Below are positions 1-6,865 of a stretch of 31,391 bases of DNA, piece by piece; within the stretch, counting starts at the first letter, position 1; each line of letters starts with the position of its first letter. The DNA lies in assembly GCA_964463485.1 (NCBI GenBank), contig CAYXDO010000139.1, positions 1-31,391 on the forward strand, given 5' to 3'. Position numbers and translations under genes: made by a program. The stretch is from CAYXDO01 sp964463485. Lineage in GTDB: Bacteria; Myxococcota; Kuafuiibacteriia; Kuafuiibacteriales; Kuafuiibacteriaceae. The notes under the pieces are model-generated. The model ran no database searches. It was given only the letters and a program-made list of their open reading frames with translations, and was not told the origin of the DNA.

Positions 1-130
1 GCCGATACTCTCTGACTTCAAAAGTGGCACATCTTCGTGAGCATTCCAAGACTCAGGGCCAGGCGGATCTGCGCCCAAACGATTTCGTCGATCATTTCGA
101 GCACTCAGACGAATTCCATGACTACCGAAA

Positions 131-282
131 AACCGTTGCCGTCGCCGTCGCCGTCGCCGTCGCCGAACTCATAACGGCAGTTTTGTAGGACTCCAGGTCC
201 TCGTGGTGCAGTTTCGTGCGACGTCCACCGCTCGTTCGTTCATATCACTCGGACGGCGACGGCGACGGCGACGGCAACGGTT
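131..282. repeat. Perfect 30-bp inverted repeat of GC hexamers
   Basis: The left arm (131-160) is a run of CCGTCG-type hexamers and the right arm (253-282) is its exact reverse complement (ACGGCG units ending ACGGCAACGGTT). The spacer is 92 bp. A transcript could form a very stable 30-bp stem. The right arm is followed at 301-318 by an 18-bp string that recurs exactly in the palindromic element near 10.66 kb. Bases 1-130 upstream hold nothing I recognise. The element belongs with the other GC-hexamer repeats at 10.74, 19.23 and 19.35 kb. Confidence 0.85.
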
Positions 283-389
283 CTGACAGAGGGCAACTGC
301 GTGCTCTGTGGGCTTCGGCAGCGCAGAGACTTCATCGACACAGCCAGCCGGCTACCGCAGATGACTCGGCCGTCGTAGAATCGTCGTCG

Positions 390-830
390 ATGAAAACTCC
401 CGCTCGATTCTTGAGAGCCCTCGAGTCCGTTCGCACGTCCCTGGTGACCGCTCCTCACGGCGCGGACTTGACGTCGTTTTCCGACGTGTTCGATGAGTTT
501 CTGGCCGTTGCCCAGAGCCCCGGTTTCATGGATCTGGGTTCGGAGAAAGAGAACGAGGAGATCCACGAGTTGATCCAGGTCGCAGTGAGTCGATACCGCG
601 GCGGCGCCCGAGTCGAACGGCTCAGATTGGTCGAAATCGAGGATGCGAGGTTTCTTCACGGCGCGTTCGTCGTGAGCTCCGTGCAGGGCGCCATCATTTA
701 CTTCACCGAGGACCGGCAGGGCCTCGTGGTCATCATGGGTTCTCCAACCTGGGTCATGAGAGTCAGCACGTTGAATGTCGACCCGACGGTACGCGCCGTG
801 AAGGCACCCGGCCCGAATACGGTCAACTGA
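390..830 (+). CDS. Hypothetical protein, 146 aa
   Basis: I do not recognise this protein. It is a small soluble alpha/beta-looking protein without signal peptide or membrane segment. The frame stays open upstream to 216, but that extension translates the hexamer repeat (Asp-Gly run) and looks non-coding, so I chose the ATG at 390 that gives MKTPARFLRALESV. No strong Shine-Dalgarno precedes it. The second half (about residues 75-135) has alternating hydrophobic strands (FLHGAFVVSS, GAIIYFTEDRQGLVVIM), consistent with a small beta-sheet domain. It converges on the Uma2 gene, with only 14 bp between them. Function is unknown. Confidence 0.55.
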   Translation: MKTPARFLRALESVRTSLVTAPHGADLTSFSDVFDEFLAVAQSPGFMDLGSEKENEEIHELIQVAVSRYRGGARVERLRLVEIEDARFLHGAFVVSSVQGAIIYFTEDRQGLVVIMGSPTWVMRVSTLNVDPTVRAVKAPGPNTVN

Positions 831-844
831 AACAGCCGAATACG

Positions 845-1771
845 TCAGTCCGGAAACGGCCACGCGCGCGATGACTTCAGCGTTCGGCGGAGGTCGTCCA
901 ACGTCGCCGCGTCGAGGGCCAAGAGCCTCGCTCGCCGAGCCTCGCTCACCTCGATTCCCATGACTTCGCACAGATCGATGATCGCCTCGACCGCTGCGTT
1001 CATCGATAGTCGAGCGCGCCGCCGTTCTTCGTCCGCGCGCTGGCGCTCTCCTTCCGCGCGCCGCCGTTCTTCGTCCGCGCGCTGGCGCTCTCCTTCCGCG
1101 CGCCGGCGCTCTTCTTCAAGCGACAAACAGCGCTCGCCCTTGAAATAGACGTCTATTTTGTGCCCCTCCGTCCAGTCACTCCTCGGCAAGATCTGAAACG
1201 CCAGGCCCGGAATCGCGTCCGAGGCGATACGGCCGGCGACGACTGGCGTAAGCTGGTACATCCCGGTGTCCTCGTCGAGCCGAAACAACTGGAGGACTCG
1301 AGCGTCGTCGACGTCCGGAAAGTAGAGTGCGAACTCGGGTACACGATTTGCTTCGTTGTTGTTCCGTTGCTGGACCGTGTCCTTGCGTTCCTTGCGCCGG
1401 TTGTGAGTGCTGACGATCTCGAGGACGAACGCGGCGTCCTCGGCCGTCACACCGTCGAGCTGCCGGACGAGCGCGACGTCTGGGTAGAACGCCTTTTGTT
1501 CGTCGGAGCTCGGGTCGATGTACCAGATCCCATTGTCGCTCAAGAGCTCGAGCTTCAACTCCTTCGCGATCGGCGCCAGCTTGGCCTGCAGGTCGAACAT
1601 CGCGAGGCTGTGAGTTCTGGAGGTGGGCACATCGAGCTCCGGGTCGTAGTACGGGATATCGCATTCAGGGAGGACATGCGGCCGACGAACGAGCTTGGGA
1701 GGCTCGCCTCGGGCAAAATAGAGCGAGGCGCCGGCAAGCACCCGAACATCACGCTGGGGCGCAGAGGCCAT
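845..1771 (-). CDS. Uma2-family (DUF820) protein with repeated coiled-coil tail
   Basis: The N-terminal ~200 residues resemble the Uma2 family, which has a PD-(D/E)XK nuclease-like fold and unknown cellular role. Visible elements are LVRRPHVLPECDIPYYDPEL near the start, a conserved-looking YPDVALVRQLDG block, an FVLEIVS strand (the E-[VI]-x-S core seen in these proteins) and a following basic KERKDT stretch. After about residue 220 comes a highly charged helix with the 14-residue unit EERRRAEGERQRAD repeated twice plus a partial third copy, encoded by a 42-bp tandem repeat. A ~55-residue helical C-terminus follows. The frame is open upstream to 1882, but that extension is low-complexity. I prefer the ATG at 1771 (MASAPQRD) because GAGGT lies about 11 nt upstream and it leaves a 136-bp divergent intergenic region before the next gene. 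Confidence 0.72.
   Translation of the reverse strand: MASAPQRDVRVLAGASLYFARGEPPKLVRRPHVLPECDIPYYDPELDVPTSRTHSLAMFDLQAKLAPIAKELKLELLSDNGIWYIDPSSDEQKAFYPDVALVRQLDGVTAEDAAFVLEIVSTHNRRKERKDTVQQRNNNEANRVPEFALYFPDVDDARVLQLFRLDEDTGMYQLTPVVAGRIASDAIPGLAFQILPRSDWTEGHKIDVYFKGERCLSLEEERRRAEGERQRADEERRRAEGERQRADEERRRARLSMNAAVEAIIDLCEVMGIEVSEARRARLLALDAATLDDLRRTLKSSRAWPFPD
1014..1117 (-). repeat. 42-bp direct tandem repeat inside the Uma2-like gene
   Basis: Copies lie at 1014-1055 and 1056-1097 and appear identical, with a partial third copy at 1098-1117. The 42-bp period equals 14 codons, or two heptads, so copy-number change would lengthen or shorten the coiled-coil helix without breaking the frame. 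Confidence 0.88.
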
Positions 1772-1907
1772 GATTTGAGCGTACCTCGTCGCGGCTCCGC
1801 GCTCAACACGTCGCTGCTGCGGCACGCTGCTCGCGGCCGGTGTCACCGCAACGCCCGAGGTCGTGGTTGCGCGCGGAGGCACTGGGGGCTAGGCTCGTCC
1901 TTCGACG

Positions 1908-2249
1908 ATGCCAAGGGTCTATGTGCCGTATCCAGAGAAGCACAAGCGGCCCAAAGGCTTCGGTTCGCTGTGCCCACACATGTCGCCGCACGAGCCTCAG
2001 CGCCTGCTTGACCTGGCGATCTCGCTTCCAGGAGTGGCTCAGAACGCGCTGTGGATCGCAAATGGCCGGTGGATCTTCCAGTTGCACCCGACCACGGGCG
2101 GCGGACCGGACGCGTGGCATGGGTTCCCGATCATCGGCGGCGACGCAGACGAGCGTGTTCTGTCGGCCCTCGTCTCATCGGGCCGTATCACGAAGCATGA
2201 CGCGAAGCAGATAAGAGGACAGCGCGAGCTCCCCGAGGAGTACCCTTGA
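1908..2249 (+). CDS. Hypothetical protein, 113 aa, first gene of a two-gene unit
   Basis: I do not recognise this protein. It has a basic N-terminus rich in Pro, Lys and His (about residues 1-30), then a compact region with LPGVAQNALWIANGRWIFQL, a Gly-rich TTGGGPDAWHGFPIIGG turn and a helical SSGRITKHDAKQIRGQ segment. There is no signal peptide or membrane helix. Its stop codon overlaps the TTG start of the 498-aa ImmA/IrrE-like gene, so the two are translationally coupled and probably work together. The small size and tight coupling are compatible with a toxin/antitoxin or effector/regulator arrangement, but no motif proves it. The start is the ATG at 1908. I see no strong ribosome binding site. 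Confidence 0.6.
   Translation: MPRVYVPYPEKHKRPKGFGSLCPHMSPHEPQRLLDLAISLPGVAQNALWIANGRWIFQLHPTTGGGPDAWHGFPIIGGDADERVLSALVSSGRITKHDAKQIRGQRELPEEYP
2235..2248 (+). promoter_or_regulatory. GAGGAG ribosome binding site deciding a TTG start
   Basis: GAGGAG at 2235-2240 lies 5 nt before TTG at 2246. The TTG overlaps the upstream TGA stop (TTGA). This is a textbook coupling junction and supports TTG as the true start of the downstream gene. Confidence 0.75.
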
Positions 2250-3742
2250 GCAATTGGTATTCTCGGCAATTTGGTGATTCGGCTTCGTTTGCCTTCATCA
2301 TCTCCTTCTCTCGGGACACCCATCCCACTGGAGACTCGGAGCTCGACGCGAGCTGGGGTGGCCTCGCCTTTTGGGCGGGTGGTCGTTGTCTCACCCGGAG
2401 TGTCGATTCCGACGGAGTCCCTTGCGACGAGGTTCGATGGAATCTGCTTGGAATCTTGGAATGGCTTCAGCGCGCCGCGGTGCCCATAGTCAACGAGGAG
2501 CCGTTTCCGCTCACGCTGTCGCAACGGGCACGTGACGCGTGTGATTGGATAGATGCCTCCGAGGTGCCGTACCAGCGTCGGAGCGATGACGAGGAGTCCG
2601 CATGGTTCAGCGCGAGGTCTGCCTGGCGATCACGGCACGCCCTTCGATTCTCCGATCTGTCCGTGGCCTTGCCGAACGTCGTGCTGCGTCGGCTTGGAGA
2701 GTTCGTCGAGGTGAGTTGGGACAACGAGTCGTGGGGGACTGTCCGCCCAGAACTGCGATTCGTCGAGGGTAGGGGGCGCGAGCTCGTCCCGGCGATCGTC
2801 GTCGCGCGGGTTCTCTCCGAGACCCTTGCAGAGGTTTGCCGCGTGCTCGCCAGCCATGTCGAGAGTCCAAGAATCGAAGCGCTGGCGAAGCAGAGCAGCG
2901 CTTTGATCGCGCACGACCACGATTGGCACTGGCTCATCCCTCGCGCGTGCGCGGAGCTGATCGAGCACGAGATCCCAAGCCTCTCCGACGCGCTTACGGA
3001 GCACACACGCCTGAGGCACTGCGGAATTTTCGTTCCTCACTCCCTTCATACGCAAATCCTGAGGCAGGCCGAGATTGAATCCGGCAAAGAGCTCCTCACG
3101 ATCGTCGAGCGCCTCGAAATGGAGCCCACGCGGCCCTTGAACCGTGAGTTCGTCGATCTGATTCGTCCAACGCGCGCAGCGCCCATCCGCCCATGGCGGA
3201 AAGGATACGACGTGGCGCTCGAGGTCCGCGAGACCCTGGGGTGGGGTGCACGACCCTTGCCGGATTTGGCCGCTTGGCTGGTCTCCCAGAGCTTTCATGT
3301 CGCAACCGCGGAGCTCTCGCCGTCGATCGATGGGATTTCCAGGAGAGAGCATGCGCAGTCGATCGGGGCCGGCTCCCGACACCTCGGAGTGACGAGAGCA
3401 CGCTGCCTGCTCAACTCGGTCGGAGCGTCGAGGCTCGGTCGGGAGATCGCGCTCGCTGCCGCATTCGGGCACGTCATCATGGACGAGGAACCCATCGCCG
3501 TCGATGGAACCCTCGAGCACTGGCCGACTGCGGCGCGCGCGCGCGCATTCGCCGCAATGCTGCAGATTCCGGAAGATGGTGTCCGAGATTTGCTTTCGGG
3601 CGCCAGAGTTGGAGTCTCAGAGACGCGCCAAGTCATGTCGCACTTTCGCGCGGGCCCGTACGTCACAACTTACCATCTCAAGAATTTGGGCTATGTCGAT
3701 GAAGAGGCGCGAATGAGCCTCCTCGGTGAGCTCGCGGCGTAA
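2246..3742 (+). CDS. ImmA/IrrE-like protein with degenerate zinc motif, 498 aa
   Basis: The C-terminal half (about residues 315-450) follows the layout of ImmA/IrrE metallopeptidases. RPWRKGYDVALEVRETLGW resembles the lead-in helix, and REIALAAAFGHVIMD sits where the family has the HExxH zinc helix. ARARAFAAMLQIPEDGVRDLL matches the family's RANAFAAxLLMP-type helix. The expected HE of HELGH is replaced here by Ala residues (AAAFGH), so zinc peptidase activity is probably lost. The N-terminal domain (about 15-90) has SWGGLAFWAGGRCLT and VRWNLLGILEWLQ, a type of leader I associate with IrrE-containing regulators. The gene uses a TTG start coupled to the 113-aa gene. Known ImmA/IrrE proteins cleave repressors in mobile-element, stress and toxin-antitoxin regulation. 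A non-catalytic sensor or antitoxin role is inference. Confidence 0.7.
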   Translation: MSNWYSRQFGDSASFAFIISFSRDTHPTGDSELDASWGGLAFWAGGRCLTRSVDSDGVPCDEVRWNLLGILEWLQRAAVPIVNEEPFPLTLSQRARDACDWIDASEVPYQRRSDDEESAWFSARSAWRSRHALRFSDLSVALPNVVLRRLGEFVEVSWDNESWGTVRPELRFVEGRGRELVPAIVVARVLSETLAEVCRVLASHVESPRIEALAKQSSALIAHDHDWHWLIPRACAELIEHEIPSLSDALTEHTRLRHCGIFVPHSLHTQILRQAEIESGKELLTIVERLEMEPTRPLNREFVDLIRPTRAAPIRPWRKGYDVALEVRETLGWGARPLPDLAAWLVSQSFHVATAELSPSIDGISRREHAQSIGAGSRHLGVTRARCLLNSVGASRLGREIALAAAFGHVIMDEEPIAVDGTLEHWPTAARARAFAAMLQIPEDGVRDLLSGARVGVSETRQVMSHFRAGPYVTTYHLKNLGYVDEEARMSLLGELAA

Positions 3743-3771
3743 CACGATGTCCTCGCATGAGTGCGGACTTG

Positions 3772-3796
3772 CTGAGTATGAGCGGAATGTACTCAG
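3772..3796. terminator. Possible bidirectional hairpin between convergent genes
   Basis: CTGAGTA (3772-3778) and TACTCAG (3790-3796) form a 7-bp stem with an 11-nt loop between the converging 498-aa gene and ribonuclease Z gene. The right arm reaches into the last codons of the latter. There is no clear T-tract, so terminator function is only a guess from position. Confidence 0.3.
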
Positions 3797-4773
3797 TCTG
3801 ACCGCTCGTCCTCGGGCTCGAGATGCTCGTCGACCTCTCCGGGCTTCCTGCGCCTCTCGATCGGGACTCGCTTGCCGTCCTTCGCCAAGACGACGTTTGG
3901 ATGGAGCTCGCGGGCCTCGTCGAGAAACGGCGCGAGGCTCGTGTACCGTTGCGAGAAGTGAGTGAGCACCAACTTTTTGGCGCCCGCCTCGACCGCCACC
4001 TCGGCGGCCTGCCGAGCCGTCATGTGCCCGTGCTCGAAGGCCTCCTCCGACTCCGTCGAGAGATAGGTCGCTTCGCAAATCAGCATGTCCACGTCGCGCG
4101 CGAGCTCGACCGCGTTCTTCGTCTTTCGTGTGTCCATCACGAACGCAACGCTCTGCCCGAGCTTCGGTACGCTGAAGTCCGCGACGGCGTGAGTAACTCC
4201 GTCGACTGACACGGTCCCGTTGCGCACGAGCTGACCGATCATCGGACCGCGAAGCCCAGCCGCCTCGAGCTTCTCCGGGATCATCGTGACTTTGTCCTTC
4301 TCCTCGAGCCTGTAGCCGAAGGTTTCGACGGCGTGATCGAGGCGGAGGGCTAGGACGGTGAGGTCCTTGTCTTCGTGAACGAGCCCTTCGTCTTTGATCG
4401 GGTGAGGCACCACCGTCGCGACGTCGTGGAAGATCGAAGATTTTCGGAGTCGGTCGTAGTAGACCCGACCCGACGCGGGGAAATAGACGTCGACAGGGTG
4501 TGGAACTCGATCGAGTGAGATCCGCTGCGACAACCCGGCCAGCCCCAAACAGTGATCACCGTGGAAATGAGTGATGAAAATTTTGGTGATCGCCGACGCG
4601 GTCACGTCGGCGTAGATCATCTGGCGCTGGGTACCTTCGCCGGGGTCGAACAAAAATCCCTCGGCATCCCATCGAAGGAGATAGCCGTTGTGGTTTCGGT
4701 AACGCGTAGGGACCTGACTCGAGGTCCCAAGGACGATCAGCTCGCGGGCCGACACGCGGCCGAGTTGTTTCAT
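3793..4773 (-). CDS. rnz: Ribonuclease Z
   Basis: This is tRNA 3'-processing endonuclease (RNase Z, short form), a metallo-beta-lactamase-fold enzyme that cuts the 3' trailer of pre-tRNAs in the cytoplasm. The 326-aa protein shows LGTSSQVPTRYRNHNGYLL (residues ~15-33), the zinc motif HFHGDH (69-74), H147, the aspartate in VMDTRK (D214), GHMT (H250) and LTHFSQRY (H272), all expected catalytic or metal ligands. A GLRGPMIGQL segment (~174-182) resembles the tRNA-binding exosite arm. The C-terminus is a charged tail. The frame is open far upstream, but that part has no RNase Z similarity. I use the ATG at 4773; a GTG six codons later (4755) is an alternative, and neither has a strong Shine-Dalgarno. 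It is divergent from, and nearly touches, the PIG-L gene. Confidence 0.93.
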   Translation of the reverse strand: MKQLGRVSARELIVLGTSSQVPTRYRNHNGYLLRWDAEGFLFDPGEGTQRQMIYADVTASAITKIFITHFHGDHCLGLAGLSQRISLDRVPHPVDVYFPASGRVYYDRLRKSSIFHDVATVVPHPIKDEGLVHEDKDLTVLALRLDHAVETFGYRLEEKDKVTMIPEKLEAAGLRGPMIGQLVRNGTVSVDGVTHAVADFSVPKLGQSVAFVMDTRKTKNAVELARDVDMLICEATYLSTESEEAFEHGHMTARQAAEVAVEAGAKKLVLTHFSQRYTSLAPFLDEARELHPNVVLAKDGKRVPIERRRKPGEVDEHLEPEDERSD

Positions 4774-5637
4774 GCAGCGCAGCAGACCGCAAACCGATCG
4801 TGGTTGCTCGCGTTGCTCGTGGGTTGCGCACACCTTCCGGAACCTCCCGATGGCGGGATCGACTCCGTGCTCCCCGAGGCTCGCGTGATGTGGGTCGGCG
4901 CGCATCCGGACGATGAGGCGCTCGCGAGCCCCCTGCTTGCTCGCGCGTGCATCGGGCTCTCGCGCCCGTGCCTCCTGTTCGTCATGAACCGCGGAGACGG
5001 CGGTGAGTGCCTCGTGAAACCAGGCTGCTATCCGACGCTCGGCGCCATGCGAGGCAGGGAGCTCCAGCGAGTCGCAGACGCCTACGGCGCGGAGCTCGTG
5101 CACAACCGCTACTGGAACGCGCCGCTTCCTTGGGAAAGTTTTCCGCCGCGAGCGGCGATCGCGGCACGGTGGATCAGCGAGGGCGACCCAACCCTGAAAG
5201 TGGCAGCGGCGATCCGTCGATTCCGGCCGACGGTGCTCCTCACGTTCGAGCCCAACCGGGGCTTCACGGGCCACCCGGAGCACCAGCTCGCCTCTCGCTT
5301 CGCGCTGCGAGGCGCCGTGATGGCGGCCGATCCGAACGCCCAAGTTCCCGGTGAGCCCCACCAGGTTCCGAGATTCTACGAGCTCCTGAACCACTTCTGG
5401 ATCACGCGCCTGGCCGGGACTTCGGACCCCTCCGAGCCGACCGAGACCTTCGATACACACACGCCTTGCGGACCCCCGGGTCGCACGTGCCTCGACGTCG
5501 CGCTCGAGATCACGCGGAACCATCGGACCCAAAAGCGCGACATGGGGACCGTCCGCTCTCTGCGCCCTCAGATCGGCACCTCCTATCTGCGACGTGTCGA
5601 CCCGGCGGCGGAGCTCGAAGCCATCGGACCGCTTTGA
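4765..5637 (+). CDS. PIG-L/LmbE-family deacetylase, predicted lipoprotein
   Basis: This is a zinc-dependent de-N-acetylase of the PIG-L/LmbE family, which typically acts on GlcNAc-containing substrates. The hallmark AHPDDE is at about residues 46-51, and the third zinc ligand motif appears as TGHPEHQLASRF. If translation starts at TTG 4765, the N-terminus is a short lipoprotein signal, RSWLLALLVGC, with lipobox LVGC and Cys21. That places the enzyme outside the cytoplasm, which is unusual for the family. In-frame ATGs farther upstream would overlap ribonuclease Z extensively and add no recognisable sequence. The proposed start overlaps the rnz start by 9 bp, and no clear ribosome binding site is visible, so the exact start is uncertain. 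The family call is firm; the substrate is unknown. Confidence 0.82.
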   Translation: MFHAAQQTANRSWLLALLVGCAHLPEPPDGGIDSVLPEARVMWVGAHPDDEALASPLLARACIGLSRPCLLFVMNRGDGGECLVKPGCYPTLGAMRGRELQRVADAYGAELVHNRYWNAPLPWESFPPRAAIAARWISEGDPTLKVAAAIRRFRPTVLLTFEPNRGFTGHPEHQLASRFALRGAVMAADPNAQVPGEPHQVPRFYELLNHFWITRLAGTSDPSEPTETFDTHTPCGPPGRTCLDVALEITRNHRTQKRDMGTVRSLRPQIGTSYLRRVDPAAELEAIGPL

Positions 5638-5816
5638 CTCGGACCGTGATCGCGAATATCGGCAGACTTGGACACGTGCTTAGGATTCCCTACTGCTGCT
5701 TGGCATTCCGGCCGGTCGGTCGGTGAAGTCCAGCACCGATCCGATTGTTGGTCGCGAGAGTCGTGTGCTAACGAGCCGCGTCGAACGCCGAACAGGGCGG
5801 GAGGACGAAAGCGCAG
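5638..5816. other. Intergenic region upstream of the desaturase
   Basis: This is 179 bp without a gene. It should carry the promoter of the desaturase, but I see no convincing -35/-10 pair. GGGAGG at about 5799-5804 is a good Shine-Dalgarno for the ATG at 5817. No repeat or RNA gene was seen. Confidence 0.5.
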
Positions 5817-6833
5817 ATGGAACGGACCGGGAGCGAGCTCATTCAGGCCTCACGCGCCTTTGCGGAGGAAGACCCGAGGCGAACGTGGAGGGAGCTCGCG
5901 CTGACGTTCGTCGCGGCCGCGGCATTCTTCGCGATCGCCGCGGCGCCGATGCTCGGACCGGCTCGATGGCTCGGGACGCTCGGGCTGTCGCTGATCACCG
6001 TCCGCTTCTTCATTTTTTTCCACGACGCGCTTCACGGAGCGATCTTCCGAAAGAACAAGCTCGGCCACTTCATCATGGACTTGGTCGGCTGGACCGTACT
6101 GACCCCACGACCGGTTTGGCGTGACTCGCACAACTATCATCACGCGCACACTTCGAAGATGGTGGGCTCCTCGATCGGCTCGTTCCCGCTGCTCTCGATC
6201 GAGATGTACCGCGCGGCTACGCCGTCGCAGCGCTTCATGTACCGCGCGTCGCGCCATTGGCTCACGATGGCGTTCGGCTACTTCACGGTCTTTCTGTGGG
6301 GGATGTGTATCAAGCCGTTCATCATGCGTCCGCGCCGCTACTGGACTGCGCCTCTTGCGCTCGCGTTCCACTATGGGTGCTTCGCAGCGATCGCGTACCT
6401 CGGCGGCTTCGGGCTCGCGCTGCGCACGCACTTCGTCCCGGTCTTCGTGGCGTGCGCGCTCGGATCCTACATGTTCTACGCACAGCATACGTTCCCGGGC
6501 ATGCGCCTGTGGGACCGCAAAGACTGGGAGTACACAGCGGCGGCTCTCCACTCTTCGAGCATGATGACGATGAGCGCGCCGATGCACTGGTTCACCGGAA
6601 ATATCGGCTTCCACCACGTGCATCACTTGAACTCGATGATCCCTTTCTACCGGCTCGACGAGGCCATGAACGCGATCCCGGAGCTTCAATCGCCCCGGAC
6701 GACTTCCTGGAGCCCCAAGGAGATTTGGACCTGTCTGCGCCTGCACCTTTGGGACGGACGCGCCGAGCGTATGCTCACGTTCAGAGAAGCCACCGAGGTC
6801 CCCGCCCAAACGACCGCCAGCGAAGGCGCCTGA
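5817..6833 (+). CDS. Membrane fatty acid desaturase
   Basis: This is a membrane-bound di-iron fatty acid desaturase or hydroxylase that introduces double bonds into acyl chains. The 338-aa protein has the three histidine boxes of the family: HDALHG (H69, H73), HNYHHAH (105-111) and GFHHVHHLN (266-270), plus an extra QHTFPG histidine (224). Hydrophobic segments lie at about 28-45, 52-68, 150-168, 178-200 and 204-222, which fits four membrane spans with all boxes on the cytoplasmic side. The ATG at 5817 has GGGAGG about 11 nt upstream. The gene stands alone and converges on the heme A synthase gene with 32 bp between stops. The regiospecificity and acyl carrier (CoA, ACP or lipid) cannot be told from the sequence. 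Confidence 0.93.
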   Translation: MERTGSELIQASRAFAEEDPRRTWRELALTFVAAAAFFAIAAAPMLGPARWLGTLGLSLITVRFFIFFHDALHGAIFRKNKLGHFIMDLVGWTVLTPRPVWRDSHNYHHAHTSKMVGSSIGSFPLLSIEMYRAATPSQRFMYRASRHWLTMAFGYFTVFLWGMCIKPFIMRPRRYWTAPLALAFHYGCFAAIAYLGGFGLALRTHFVPVFVACALGSYMFYAQHTFPGMRLWDRKDWEYTAAALHSSSMMTMSAPMHWFTGNIGFHHVHHLNSMIPFYRLDEAMNAIPELQSPRTTSWSPKEIWTCLRLHLWDGRAERMLTFREATEVPAQTTASEGA

Positions 6834-6865
6834 CCGGTCTTCCCTCGCGGAGAGATTCCGCAGCT

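Noticed and set aside
131..170. CRISPR-like repeat
   Set aside because: Contiguous hexamers without unique spacers; not a CRISPR array.
216..389. N-terminal extension of the 146-aa gene through the hexamer repeat
   Set aside because: It translates the repeat as Asp-Gly runs and looks like non-coding sequence; the internal ATG at 390 begins protein-like sequence.
1772..1882. Longer start for the Uma2-like gene
   Set aside because: Low-complexity Thr/Ala/Arg extension that would leave only 25 bp to the divergent gene at 1908.
6849..6865. GCGGA/TCCGC hairpin between desaturase and ctaA
   Set aside because: Only a 5-bp stem with no T-tract; too weak to call a terminator.
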